Below, piece after piece: positions 13,979 through 21,960 of a stretch of 32,320 bases of DNA. This DNA comes from Verrucomicrobia bacterium UBA3761. GTDB taxonomy: Bacteria; Verrucomicrobiota; Kiritimatiellia; RFP12; UBA1067. Every line of letters starts with the position of its first letter. Positions within the stretch are counted from its first letter, which is position 1. A model generated the notes under the pieces. It did not search any database. It was not told the DNA's origin and was given only the letters and a program-made list of their open reading frames with translations. The stretch spans positions 123,472 through 155,791 of the forward strand of contig DFGB01000001.1 in assembly GCA_002371135.1 (NCBI GenBank), in the 5' to 3' direction. Position numbers and translations under genes: made by a program.

Positions 13979-14235
13979 CACATTACTTCAAGCCTGTCGT
14001 CGACCGCGCGGAGGCTTTGCCGCTGGGCAAGCCGGTCGTGTCGGCGACGGGGCTCGCCGGCTGGGGACGCTCTAACGACATCCGTACAAGAAGGGTGGGC
14101 AAGGACCTGATCCTCGTCGGCGGCCAGACGCGCGATGTCGGGGTGGGCTTTGCGCCGGTTGGAGTTCGTGTGACGATCGCCGCCGCACACCAGGCCAACG
14201 CCGTCTGCGCCTTGTTGTTGGGGAAAGAGTTGTAG
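13975..14235 (+). pseudogene. C-terminal fragment of a ThiF-like adenylyltransferase
   Basis: This open frame of 86 codons starts within the cysK stop (ATGA). Residues 23-86 (GKPVVSATGLAGWGRSNDIR, then RVGKDLILVGGQ, then APVGVRVTIAAAHQANAVC) look like the end of ThiF-type ThiS adenylyltransferases, which finish with a GWG/RSN segment, a conserved G-D-x loop and an APRV..AAAHQAN helix. The Rossmann ATP-binding core is missing, so it cannot adenylylate. It may be a relic of a 5'-deleted thiF that remains translationally coupled between cysK and hydE. Independent function of the short peptide is possible but unsupported. The first 20 residues are not recognised. Confidence 0.6.
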
Positions 14236-14238
14236 GTG

Positions 14239-15318
14239 ATGCCACTATTTGACAAAGCGGCGGGGAAACCGCGCAATTTGACGCATCGGGAATTGGCGGA
14301 TTTGATCGCCTGGCCTGACGCCAAAGCGCTTTTTGCCGCCGCGTATGCCGTCAAGGTTCGCGAAACAGGAAAGAAAGTGTCCTTCCGCGGTCTCATCGAG
14401 GCCGGAAACATCTGCGAGAAGGACTGCTATTACTGCGGCATAAGGAAATCGAATGCCAATGTCAACCGCTACAGGATGGATGCCGGCGAAATCGTCCGCG
14501 AGGCGGAATGGGCGTTCAAGGCGGGATACGGCAGCCTTGTGATCCAGTCCGGCGAATTGACCGGCGCGGCGAACGCGGCTTTCTTCGAAGACGTCCTCGG
14601 ACGCATCCACGCGTTCGGCGGCGATGCGTTCGGCGTCACGCTCAGCCTTGGCGAACAGACCGAGGAGACATACCGCAGATGGCGCGAAGCGGGCGCGCAC
14701 CGCTATCTCCTGCGCATCGAGACGTCGAACAGGGAACTCTACGCGAAGCTCCATCCGCATGATCATTCGTGGGAGGCGAGGCGCGATTGTCTGCGCGCAC
14801 TGAGGAGATGCGGCTACCAGGTCGGGACCGGCGTGATGTGCGGTCTGCCCGGACAGACGTTTGACGACCTCGCGTCGGATATCGAGTTCTTTGCGGCGGA
14901 GGATGTCGACATGATCGGCATGGGTCCTTACATCCCGCACGCGGATACTCCCTTGGGCAAGGATGCGGAATGGACGGCGGAAAAACAAAAGGAACGTTTC
15001 GAGCTCGGGCTTCGCATGATCGCCGCGACGAGGCTCTATCTGCACGACGTGAACATCGCCGCCGCTACGGCGTTGCAGGCGCTCGATCCGGAAGGCCGCG
15101 AGAAGGGTCTTCTCGCGGGAGCGAACGTCGTAATGCCGAATATCACCGACACGCGCTTCCGCGCCGACTATCAGCTTTACGCGAACAAGCCCTGCCTCGA
15201 CGAAAATTCCACTTTGTGCCGTGAATGCCTGAAGCGGCGTATTGCTTCGACAGGCGAGGAGATTCTTTGGAACAGGCGCGGCGATTCGCCGCATTTCGGA
15301 AAGAAGAACGCAAAATGA
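14239..15318 (+). CDS. hydE: HydE-type radical SAM protein
   Basis: This protein of about 359 residues is a radical SAM enzyme closest to HydE, one of three maturases of the [FeFe]-hydrogenase H-cluster. The cluster motif is CEKDCYYC (Cys60/64/67, counted from 14236), followed by GIRKSNANVNRYRM. HydE-like blocks are SLVIQSGE, TLSLGEQTEETYRRW, HRYLLRIETSN, YQVGTGVMCGLPGQTFDDL, DMIGMGPYIPHADTPLG and GREKGLLAGANVVMPN. No hydF, hydG or hydrogenase gene is in the window, so a different role for a HydE paralogue is possible. A GTG at 14236 could be used instead of ATG 14239. The stop overlaps the bioB start (ATGA). Confidence 0.85.
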   Translation: MPLFDKAAGKPRNLTHRELADLIAWPDAKALFAAAYAVKVRETGKKVSFRGLIEAGNICEKDCYYCGIRKSNANVNRYRMDAGEIVREAEWAFKAGYGSLVIQSGELTGAANAAFFEDVLGRIHAFGGDAFGVTLSLGEQTEETYRRWREAGAHRYLLRIETSNRELYAKLHPHDHSWEARRDCLRALRRCGYQVGTGVMCGLPGQTFDDLASDIEFFAAEDVDMIGMGPYIPHADTPLGKDAEWTAEKQKERFELGLRMIAATRLYLHDVNIAAATALQALDPEGREKGLLAGANVVMPNITDTRFRADYQLYANKPCLDENSTLCRECLKRRIASTGEEILWNRRGDSPHFGKKNAK

Positions 15319-16271
15319 AGGAAGATGGAATTTCACGCGAAGAGGCGTTGAGGCTTCTCGCGCCGGGAAACAGGGAAGAACTGCGCGAGAGGGCGCACGA
15401 GACCACGGAGCGGTGCGTCGACAAGCGATTTGATTTCTGTTCGATAATCAACGCGCGCTCGGGCCGCTGCACCGAGAACTGCAAGTGGTGCGCACAGTCG
15501 GCGCACTGGAAGACGGGTTGCGAAACATATGGATGGGTCGGCACGGACGCTTGCGTGGAAGCGGCAAAGGAGGCGGAGGCGAACGGCGCGGACAGGATCG
15601 GAATCGTTACGTCCGGCCGAAGCCTTTCTTCCGGGGAAGTGGATGACGTATGCGCGGCGCTGCGCGAAATGCGCAAGGCTTGCGCGAAGATAGGACTTTG
15701 CGCTTCCCTTGGACTCGTTTCCGGGGCGGATCTTGCCAAAATGAAAGAAGCCGGCCTTCAACGCGTCCATTGCAATATCGAATCCGCGCCTTCGCTCTTT
15801 CCGGCGCTCTGCACCACGCACACGTTCGAGGAAAAACTTTCCACACTCCGCGCCGCGAAGAAACTCGGCTTCCAGATTTGCTGCGGAGGAATAATCGGCA
15901 TGGGCGAGACGGACGAGGAACTCGTTGAATTTGCATTCGCGCTCAAGGAAATCGGACCGGATTCCATACCTGTGAACGTACTCCATCCTATAGGAGGGAC
16001 TCCGCTCGGGGATTTGCCGATACTCGACCCAGAGCGCGTGATCGATGCGGTGGCGCTCCTTCGTTTGGTAAATCCTTCAATACCACTTCGCTTCGCGGGC
16101 GGCAGACGCGACATGTCGGATGAAACCGCTGCGAAGTGCATATACGTTGGCATATCGGCCGGCATCGCAGGACCGCTTCTCACGACCCCCGGCGCGGATT
16201 TCGACGACGACCGCGAACTCGCCTTGCGGGCGGGATACTCGGTCGGGTGCAGCCGCGGAGGAGGCAGATGA
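15315..16271 (+). CDS. bioB: Biotin synthase
   Basis: This 318-residue protein is BioB, the radical SAM enzyme that inserts sulfur into dethiobiotin. The 4Fe-4S motif is NARSGRCTENCKWCAQSAHW (Cys52/56/59). Later family blocks are IVTSGRSLSS, LCASLGLVSGADLAKMKEAGLQRVHCNIES, FQICCGGIIGMGE, IPVNVLHPIGGTPLG, LRFAGGRRDM (conserved Arg near the 2Fe-2S site) and LLTTPGADFDDD. The ATG at 15315 overlaps the hydE stop, and the bioB stop overlaps the next ATG, so hydE-bioB-mnmA' are translationally coupled. No other biotin gene is nearby. Its location in a sulfur and radical SAM cluster is notable. Confidence 0.93.
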   Translation: MKEDGISREEALRLLAPGNREELRERAHETTERCVDKRFDFCSIINARSGRCTENCKWCAQSAHWKTGCETYGWVGTDACVEAAKEAEANGADRIGIVTSGRSLSSGEVDDVCAALREMRKACAKIGLCASLGLVSGADLAKMKEAGLQRVHCNIESAPSLFPALCTTHTFEEKLSTLRAAKKLGFQICCGGIIGMGETDEELVEFAFALKEIGPDSIPVNVLHPIGGTPLGDLPILDPERVIDAVALLRLVNPSIPLRFAGGRRDMSDETAAKCIYVGISAGIAGPLLTTPGADFDDDRELALRAGYSVGCSRGGGR

Positions 16272-17132
16272 AGATAGCGGTAGGTCTTTCGGGCGGGGTC
16301 GATTCGGCGGTTGCCGCCCTTCTGCTGAAACGAGCCGGGCACGACGTGACAGGCGTCACGATGAAACTGTGGCGCGAAGGACGCTACAAGGGAGGCTGCC
16401 GCGACGCATGCTTCGGTCCGGGCGAGAGCAAAGACATTGCGCTTGCAGGCGCTTTCGCAAAGATGGCGGGAATCGAGCACAACGTCATCGACCGCGCCGA
16501 CGAATACGAGCGCGTCGTCATAGAATACTTCCGCCGGGAAAAGGCCGCCGGACGCACTCCCAATCCATGCGTCGTGTGCAATGCGCTCGTCAAGTTCGGA
16601 GTGCTCGTCGAAACCGCGACGCAAAGTTTCGGGTTCGACCGGTTTGCGACCGGACACTACGCGCGAATCGTCAGCCACGGCGGCAGGCTCGCCGTAGCGC
16701 AGGCGTGCGACTGCACCAAGGCCATCGACCGCGACAGGATCGAGGTGATGCTCAACACGTCCGGCGCACGAAACGCCGACGAAGCCGTGCGTATAGCCAG
16801 GATCGGCAGGACGGCCGGCTTCAACTGGCTCAAGATAGAGATACACCCCGACGCCCGCTATCTTCTGCCCGATCCTGTAGAGACGCTCGCCGCAGTGATG
16901 CATGACTGTCTCGACGCGCGAGTCGCCGGACTTCCGCGACAGGATCGTCCTCACCGCGGCGGACAACATGAGCGCGGGCTCGCGCGTCACGCCGGGCGGC
17001 TACGCCTCGGCGCGCAAGACCGAGACCGCCCAGTTCACACTTGCCGACGCCCGCTTCCCGGCCGAGGTGTTCGCCGCCATCCGCGCAAACGGACAGGAGG
17101 CGGTTTTCAAGACATGGGACAACAGAATCTGA
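16268..17132 (+). pseudogene. Chimera of truncated mnmA, thiG and thiH
   Basis: Three gene fragments are joined head to tail. At 16268-16720 lie the first 151 residues of MnmA, the tRNA 2-thiouridylase: GLSGGVDSAVAALLLKRAGH P-loop, RTPNPCVVCNALVKFG, ATGHYARI. It stops before the second catalytic Cys and the C-terminal barrel. From 16721, in frame, comes the middle of ThiG (MLNTSGARNADEAVRIAR, NWLKIEIHPDARYLLPDPVE), about 58 codons. From about 16902, in the next frame, come about 70 codons of the ThiH end (STRESPDFRD, NMSAGSRVTPGGYA, FAAIRANGQEAVFKTWD), which stop at 17132. None can be active alone. The MnmA/ThiG frame stays open through to pdxS. Confidence 0.85.
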
Positions 17133-17146
17133 AAGGAGAAAACAAA

Positions 17147-18019
17147 ATGGAAGACCGACAGGAACTCAACAGAAACCTGGCGCAGATGCTGAAGGGTGGA
17201 GTCATAATGGATGTGACGACGCCCGAGCAGGCGAAGATAGCCGAGGCCGCAGGCGCGTGCGCGGTCATGGCGCTCGAGCGCATACCGGCCGACATACGCG
17301 CGGCGGGCGGCGTCTCGCGTATGAGCGACCCGGCGATGATCAAGGGCATCCAGGCCGCCGTCTCGATCCCCGTCATGGCGAAGTGCCGCATCGGCCACAT
17401 CGTCGAGGCCAGGATACTGGAGGCGATAGAGATCGACTACATCGACGAGTCGGAGGTCCTTTCACCCGCCGACGACACGCGCCACATCGACAAGACGAAG
17501 TTCGCCGTGCCTTTCGTATGCGGCGCGCGCGACCTCGGCGAAGCGCTGCGGCGCATCGGCGAGGGCGCGACGATGATACGCACGAAGGGCGAACCTGGGA
17601 CGGGAGACGTGGTGCAGGCCGTGAGGCACATGCGCAAGATGCAGAGCGAGATACGCCGCGTCGCCTCTCTGCGCGAGGACGAGCTTTACGAAGCGGCGAA
17701 GGAGCTTGCCGCGCCGTTAGAACTCGTGAAGTTCGTCCACGACAACGGCAGACTGCCCGTCGTTAACTTTGCGGCGGGAGGCGTTGCCACGCCTGCCGAC
17801 GCCGCGCTCATGATGGAACTTGGTGCTGAGGGAGTCTTCGTGGGAAGCGGCATCTTCAAGAGCGGAGATCCGGCGAAGCGCGCGGCGGCGATCGTTCAGG
17901 CGGTCACCAACTGGCAGGATTCAAAGCTACTTGCGAAACTCTCCGAAAACCTCGGCCCGGCAATGGTCGGCATCAACGCCGAAGAGATCGAGACCATAAT
18001 GGAAGAGCGCGGGAAGTAG
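17147..18019 (+). CDS. pdxS: Pyridoxal 5'-phosphate synthase lyase subunit
   Basis: This 290-residue protein is PdxS, which condenses ribose 5-phosphate, glyceraldehyde 3-phosphate and ammonia to PLP in the DXP-independent pathway. The conserved core includes GGVIMDVTTPEQAKIAEAAGACAVMALERIPADIRAAGGVSRM, VMAKCRIGHIVEA (active-site Lys79), DESEVLSPADD, MIRTKGEPGTGDVVQAV, VNFAAGGVATPADAALMMELGAEGVFVGSGIF. The ATG at 17147 is chosen for its strong ribosome site (GAAAGGAGAA) and because PdxS begins there. The frame is open further upstream into the mnmA-thiG chimera, so a readthrough fusion is possible. pdxT follows after a 65-base gap. PLP supply fits the neighbouring PLP enzymes MetY and CysK. 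Confidence 0.97.
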   Translation: MEDRQELNRNLAQMLKGGVIMDVTTPEQAKIAEAAGACAVMALERIPADIRAAGGVSRMSDPAMIKGIQAAVSIPVMAKCRIGHIVEARILEAIEIDYIDESEVLSPADDTRHIDKTKFAVPFVCGARDLGEALRRIGEGATMIRTKGEPGTGDVVQAVRHMRKMQSEIRRVASLREDELYEAAKELAAPLELVKFVHDNGRLPVVNFAAGGVATPADAALMMELGAEGVFVGSGIFKSGDPAKRAAAIVQAVTNWQDSKLLAKLSENLGPAMVGINAEEIETIMEERGK

Positions 18020-18068
18020 TGGTTAGTGACTAGTGGCTAGTTATTAGTGGCTAGTGATTAGTGGTTCG
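18020..18068 (+). repeat. Heptamer array (TAGTGGC family), one arm only
   Basis: Immediately after the pdxS stop come about six degenerate tandem copies of a 7-base word (TAGTGAC, TAGTGGC, TAGTTAT, TAGTGGC, TAGTGAT, TAGTGGT). No mirrored arm is present. The array ends shortly before the pdxT ribosome site (AGGAG, 18074-18078). Confidence 0.8.
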
Positions 18069-18084
18069 TAAGTAGGAGTGCGGA

Positions 18085-18630
18085 ATGAAGGTTGGAGTAC
18101 TGGCAGTACAAGGTGCGTTTGCCGAGATGGCGGCGTACTGGCGGGCGCAGGGCGCGGAGACGTTCGAGATACGGCAGCTTGCCGATCTGGAGCGCGACAT
18201 TGATCAGCTCGCCCTGCCCGGCGGCGAATCGACCGTGCAAGGGAAGCTCCTTCATGATCTCGGACTCTTCGAGCCGTTGAAGGAGCGCATCCAGAGGGGG
18301 ATGCCGGTCTTCGCCGTCTGCGCCGGATTGATCCTTCTCGCCGAAAAGGTTGAGGACGACGGCGGACGCACCGGCGTGCGTCCCTCCCAATGGTTCGGCG
18401 TGTTGCCCGTGACGGTGCGGCGCAACGCCTACGGACGCCAGCTCGGCAGCTTCAGGACGGTCGGCACGTTCTACGGCAAACCGGACGTGCCGATGACCTT
18501 CATTCGCGCGCCGTCCATTACAACCGTCTCGCCCGAAGCCGAAGTCCTCTCGACCTTCAACGGAGAACCCACCGCCGTCCGCTGGCGCAACATCACTGCC
18601 TGCACGTGGCATCCCGAACTGAACACCTGA
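18085..18630 (+). CDS. pdxT: PLP synthase glutaminase subunit, shortened at the C-terminus
   Basis: This 181-residue protein is PdxT, the glutaminase that feeds ammonia to PdxS. Class I amidotransferase features are LALPGGESTVQGKLL, the nucleophile elbow PVFAVCAGLILLAEK (Cys79), RRNAYGRQLGSF and TWHPELNT (His176, Glu178). The catalytic triad is complete. The family normally continues about 10-15 residues past HPEL (for example T.D.R.H..F). Here the stop comes two residues later, where DUF3034-like DNA begins, so the 3' end looks cut by the same rearrangement that made the chimera downstream. Activity may survive. The ribosome site AGGAG precedes the ATG. Confidence 0.92.
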   Translation: MKVGVLAVQGAFAEMAAYWRAQGAETFEIRQLADLERDIDQLALPGGESTVQGKLLHDLGLFEPLKERIQRGMPVFAVCAGLILLAEKVEDDGGRTGVRPSQWFGVLPVTVRRNAYGRQLGSFRTVGTFYGKPDVPMTFIRAPSITTVSPEAEVLSTFNGEPTAVRWRNITACTWHPELNT

Positions 18631-18631
18631 C

Positions 18632-18880
18632 AGAGGAACAGGAGGCATTGCCTTCAACCCGTTGGCATATACGGCAGGGTTGCCATGGAACGGCGGCGAA
18701 ACAAACGCCTCGGCGCGCGCCGTAGCGGCGAAAGAAGGCCTCCTTGTCGGCATCTCCTCCGGCGCCGCTCTCTGGGCCGCATTGGAACTCTCCAAACGCC
18801 CGGAGTTCGACGGCAAGACGATCGTCGCGCTCCTCCCAGACACCGGCGAGCGCTATCTCTCCACTTGGCTTTTCGAATGA
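18632..18880 (+). pseudogene. Chimera of DUF3034 and cysK fragments
   Basis: The first part (about 18635-18709) encodes GTGGIAFNPLAYTAGLPWNG then GETNA, matching residues 31-55 of the DUF3034 protein at 12166. It is joined in frame to ARAVAAKEGLLVGISSGAAL and on to YLSTWLFE, matching residues 253-307 of CysK at 13055. The DNA of the cysK part is about 90% identical by eye to 13811-13978, so it is a diverged second copy, not an exact duplication. The deleted stretch would span most of DUF3034 and most of cysK. There is no start other than TTG at 18662, so I score it as a relic. Confidence 0.85.
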
Positions 18881-18890
18881 GAGAAGAGGG

Positions 18891-19008
18891 AATGTGAAAA
18901 TGTGAAAGTGTGAAAGTGTGAAAATGCCGTGCGCCTGCCGCGCTGTCGCGGTGGCGGCCGCGATTCCACATTTTCACATTTTCACATTTCCACATTTTCA
19001 CACTATTC
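18891..19008. repeat. Mirrored octamer array (GTGAAAAT family), second copy
   Basis: The left arm (18893-18925) is GTGAAAAT/GTGAAAGT octamers. The right arm (18964-19003) is ATTTTCACATTTTCACATTT and related complement words. The loop starts GCCGTGCGC, as in the copy at 1089-1207, then contains CGCTGTCGCGGTGGCGGCCG. It fills the gap between the cysK relic and the kinase promoter. Confidence 0.85.
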
Positions 19009-19023
19009 AAGGCTTTGGGAAAA

Positions 19024-19032
19024 TGGTATAAT
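19024..19032 (+). promoter_or_regulatory. Extended -10 promoter for the permease-kinase gene
   Basis: TGGTATAAT lies 30 bases upstream of the chosen ATG at 19063. No convincing -35 is visible, as that position falls at the edge of the repeat array. Its position argues for the ATG at 19063 rather than the in-frame ATG at 19015, which precedes the promoter. Confidence 0.6.
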
Positions 19033-19062
19033 AAAATTCCTAAACTAGAAAAAGGTTTGAGG

Positions 19063-21948
19063 ATGACCAACGACGACAACAAGAGTCCGCAGGGCGGCGG
19101 CAAAACCCCGCTTGTCCCGTATATGACGCCGCTTATGGCGTTCGGATTGTCGTTTGGTTTCGCAGTGGGCTGGGGGGCGTTTATCGTCACCGGCTCTTCT
19201 TTTTTGCCCGGGGCCGGGCCGCTTGGCGCGTTGATTGCAATAGGCATTGGCGGCGTTGCGATGGTGGTGTTCGCTCTGAACTACTACCGGCTGTGTCTGC
19301 GATTCCCCGGACCCGGAGGAGCGTTCACCTATACGAAGAATGTGTTCGGCGACGACCACGGGTTCCTCGTCGGGTGGTTCCTTTTCCTGACATACATTGC
19401 GATTCTGTGGGCGAATGCGATGAGCGTCAAGTTGATGGTCCGCTATGTGTTCGGCGATGTATTGCAATTCGGCTTCCATTATGCGATCGCCGGGTTCGAC
19501 GTATACATGGGCGAGGTGCTGCTGACGTCGGCAGTCGTCGTGGCGACGGGGGTTTTGTGTTTCGCCGGGAAGCGTTTCATGGCGGCGTTGCAGGCGGTGA
19601 TGGCGTTCGTGTTCATCGCGTGCGTGGCGTGTGTTTTCACGGCTCTTGCGTCCGGCCACGAAGGAGGTCTGGCGACGATGGCCCCGCTTTTCGCCGAAGG
19701 CCGCAACGGCGTGTTCGCCGTATGCTCGGTCCTCGCTATGATGCCGTGGGCGTTCGTGGGCTTCGAGGCGGTGACGAATTCAGCGGGCGAATTCAAATTC
19801 GCCATCAAGCGCAAACTGCTCTATGTGATGCTCGCGGCCATTGTCATCGGTGTGTTCATATACGTCGCGCTGACTCTGCTGCCGGTCTTCTCGCATCCCG
19901 GGCGCTTTGCAACGTGGGCGGACTACATCGCGGCGCGGCCGGGCCTCGAGGGCATCGAGGGGTTGCCGACTTTCTGCGCTGCGAAGCTTGCGTTCGGCCG
20001 GCTCGGACTTGCGTTGATGGCGGCCGCGATGGTCTGCGGCCAGTTGACGGGCGTCGTCGCCTCGTACGTCGCCACCAGCCGCCTGATGTATGCAATGTCG
20101 CAGAATTCCATGCTGCCGGAGTGGTTCGGCAGGCTCGACCGCAACGCGGCTCCGCGCAACAACATCCTGTTCGTCATGGGCCTTTCGGTCGCAGTGGCGT
20201 TTCTCGGCCGCGCCGTCATTTCCTGGCCGATCGACAATTCCGGCATCGGCGCCGCGTTCGCCTACGGCTACACGTCGTTCGCCGCATTCAAGGTCAATAC
20301 CGAGGGAGGCCTCGGCAAGATATTCGCCGAACGCGCCATGGGCCTCGCGGGGCTTGCAATGGCCGGCTTCTTCGCCTTCCTCCTTCTGGTGCCGAACCAC
20401 CTCTCCGGCACGACGCTCTCGGCCGAGTCCTACCTCATGCTCGCCGTCTGGAGCATCGCAGGCTTCCTTTACTACAAGCACATATTCCGCGTCAACCCGA
20501 CGGGCGACGTCGGCCAGTCGATGGTCGTCTGGGTCTCTTACATCATCCTCACAATCTTCTCGTCGCTCATGTGGGTGCGCCAGACCACGCACAACGCCGC
20601 GCGGGAAATCCTCGTGAGCATCACGAAACCCATCAGCGTCATGGTGGATATCGACGCGAACATGGCGGTTTTCGATTCCATGCTCCGCCGCAATTCCTTC
20701 GTCGAACTTGCGTTCATGATCATATCTCTCGTCATCATGATCGGCGTCTATTCCATCCTACGCAAGCGCGAACAGGATATGGCCGTCGCAAAATCCCAGC
20801 AAGAGCAGATCAACAAGGCAAAGAGCTACTTCTTCTCGACTGTCAGCCACGACATCCGCACCCCGCTCAACGCCATTATCGGTTTCTCGCAAATGCTCAA
20901 GGAAGGCTTCAAGACCCGCGAAGAGCACGACCAGGCGATCGATTCCATCCTCCTCAGCGGCAAGACTCTCCTTCAGCTCATCAACGACGTCCTCGATCTC
21001 TCGAAGCTCGAGTCGGGCAAAATGCATATAAACCCCGAACCGACTGACTGCCGCGCTCTGCTCGTAGACATCGCCGACTCTTTCCGAATCGCGAACAAGG
21101 GTTCTGTGCTCGACATACGCTCGAACATCGACGCGATGCCTGTCTTGATGCTCGATCCGCAACGCATGCGGCAGATCGTTTTCAATCTGATGGGCAACGC
21201 GGTGAAGTTCACGAAAACCGGTTTCGTGGAAGTCCGCGCATCGTTCCTGCACACGCCGGGACACGACGAGGGCATCTTCCGTCTGGATGTGGAAGACTCT
21301 GGCTGCGGCATCAGTGACGAAGATTTGAAGAAGATAGCGACCCCCTACGTACAGGTGGGCGACAAGGCCGCGCGCCACGGCGGAACCGGTCTCGGGCTTG
21401 CAATCACGCGCCAGCTCGCCGCGGCGATGGGCGGTGAGATGGTCGTCGCCTCCGAACTCGGCAAGGGAACGACTTTCTCTATCATCGTGCCCGGCGTCAA
21501 GACCGGCGAGTTGGAAGTGGCGCAAACGAGGCTCGATCTGAGCAAAGATGTCGCCGCGCCCGGCAAAGGCGCCGACCCGGGCAAGTCTCGCCATATCCTT
21601 ATCGTCGACGACCAGAAGATGAATATTTTGGTCCTCAAGGCCATGTTGCCAAAGGTCGGTCCTTTCGATATGGAAACCGCATCGAACGGGCGCGAAGCGT
21701 TGCAGATTCTGGAGGCCTCCACCGCCGACAAGCCTTTCGATCTCGTCTTGACCGATATGTGGATGCCGGAAATGGACGGCGAGGCGCTTGTGCGCGCCAT
21801 CCGCCGCAATCGCCGCTTCGCCGACTTGCCCGTCTACGTGATCACGGCAGATGTCGAATCGCGCGGCACCTACGCCGGAGCCGGCTTCACTGGCATGCTT
21901 CTCAAGCCTGTCACGCTGGAAAACCTCAATAGCGTCTTGAAAGGTTGA
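19063..21948 (+). CDS. APC-type permease fused to histidine kinase and response receiver
   Basis: This 961-residue protein has three parts. Residues 10-470 resemble an APC-superfamily amino acid permease with about 12 helices (MTPLMAFGLSFGFAVGWGAF, FPGPGGAFTYTKNVFG, MMPWAFVGFEAVTNSAGEF). Two more membrane helices (about 485-505 and 548-570) lead to a HisKA domain with SHDIRTPLN (His596). An HATPase domain follows (FNLMGNAVKFT, DSGCGISDEDL, GGTGLGLAITRQL), then a receiver (844-961) with IVDDQKMN, the phosphorylatable Asp898 in LTDMWMPEMDG and the LLKP lysine. It is probably a sensor that couples uptake or binding of an amino acid-like solute to signalling. No output regulator is encoded next to it. 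AAAGG is a weak ribosome site. Confidence 0.88.
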   Translation: MTNDDNKSPQGGGKTPLVPYMTPLMAFGLSFGFAVGWGAFIVTGSSFLPGAGPLGALIAIGIGGVAMVVFALNYYRLCLRFPGPGGAFTYTKNVFGDDHGFLVGWFLFLTYIAILWANAMSVKLMVRYVFGDVLQFGFHYAIAGFDVYMGEVLLTSAVVVATGVLCFAGKRFMAALQAVMAFVFIACVACVFTALASGHEGGLATMAPLFAEGRNGVFAVCSVLAMMPWAFVGFEAVTNSAGEFKFAIKRKLLYVMLAAIVIGVFIYVALTLLPVFSHPGRFATWADYIAARPGLEGIEGLPTFCAAKLAFGRLGLALMAAAMVCGQLTGVVASYVATSRLMYAMSQNSMLPEWFGRLDRNAAPRNNILFVMGLSVAVAFLGRAVISWPIDNSGIGAAFAYGYTSFAAFKVNTEGGLGKIFAERAMGLAGLAMAGFFAFLLLVPNHLSGTTLSAESYLMLAVWSIAGFLYYKHIFRVNPTGDVGQSMVVWVSYIILTIFSSLMWVRQTTHNAAREILVSITKPISVMVDIDANMAVFDSMLRRNSFVELAFMIISLVIMIGVYSILRKREQDMAVAKSQQEQINKAKSYFFSTVSHDIRTPLNAIIGFSQMLKEGFKTREEHDQAIDSILLSGKTLLQLINDVLDLSKLESGKMHINPEPTDCRALLVDIADSFRIANKGSVLDIRSNIDAMPVLMLDPQRMRQIVFNLMGNAVKFTKTGFVEVRASFLHTPGHDEGIFRLDVEDSGCGISDEDLKKIATPYVQVGDKAARHGGTGLGLAITRQLAAAMGGEMVVASELGKGTTFSIIVPGVKTGELEVAQTRLDLSKDVAAPGKGADPGKSRHILIVDDQKMNILVLKAMLPKVGPFDMETASNGREALQILEASTADKPFDLVLTDMWMPEMDGEALVRAIRRNRRFADLPVYVITADVESRGTYAGAGFTGMLLKPVTLENLNSVLKG

Positions 21949-21960
21949 GGATTTTTCGCA

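Noticed and set aside
16136..18019. Reading 16136-18019 as one natural fusion protein with PdxS
   Set aside because: PdxS has its own strong ribosome site and normal start at 17147, and the stretch before it is the ThiH tail read in the wrong frame.
12166..18880. Recent exact tandem duplication of DUF3034-cysK
   Set aside because: The second copy is only about 90% identical in its cysK part and is missing most of both genes, so it is an old or foreign copy with a deletion.
19293..21047. 584-residue plus-strand frame inside the permease-kinase gene
   Set aside because: The translation is Arg/His-rich without family features and overlaps a gene with clear kinase motifs.
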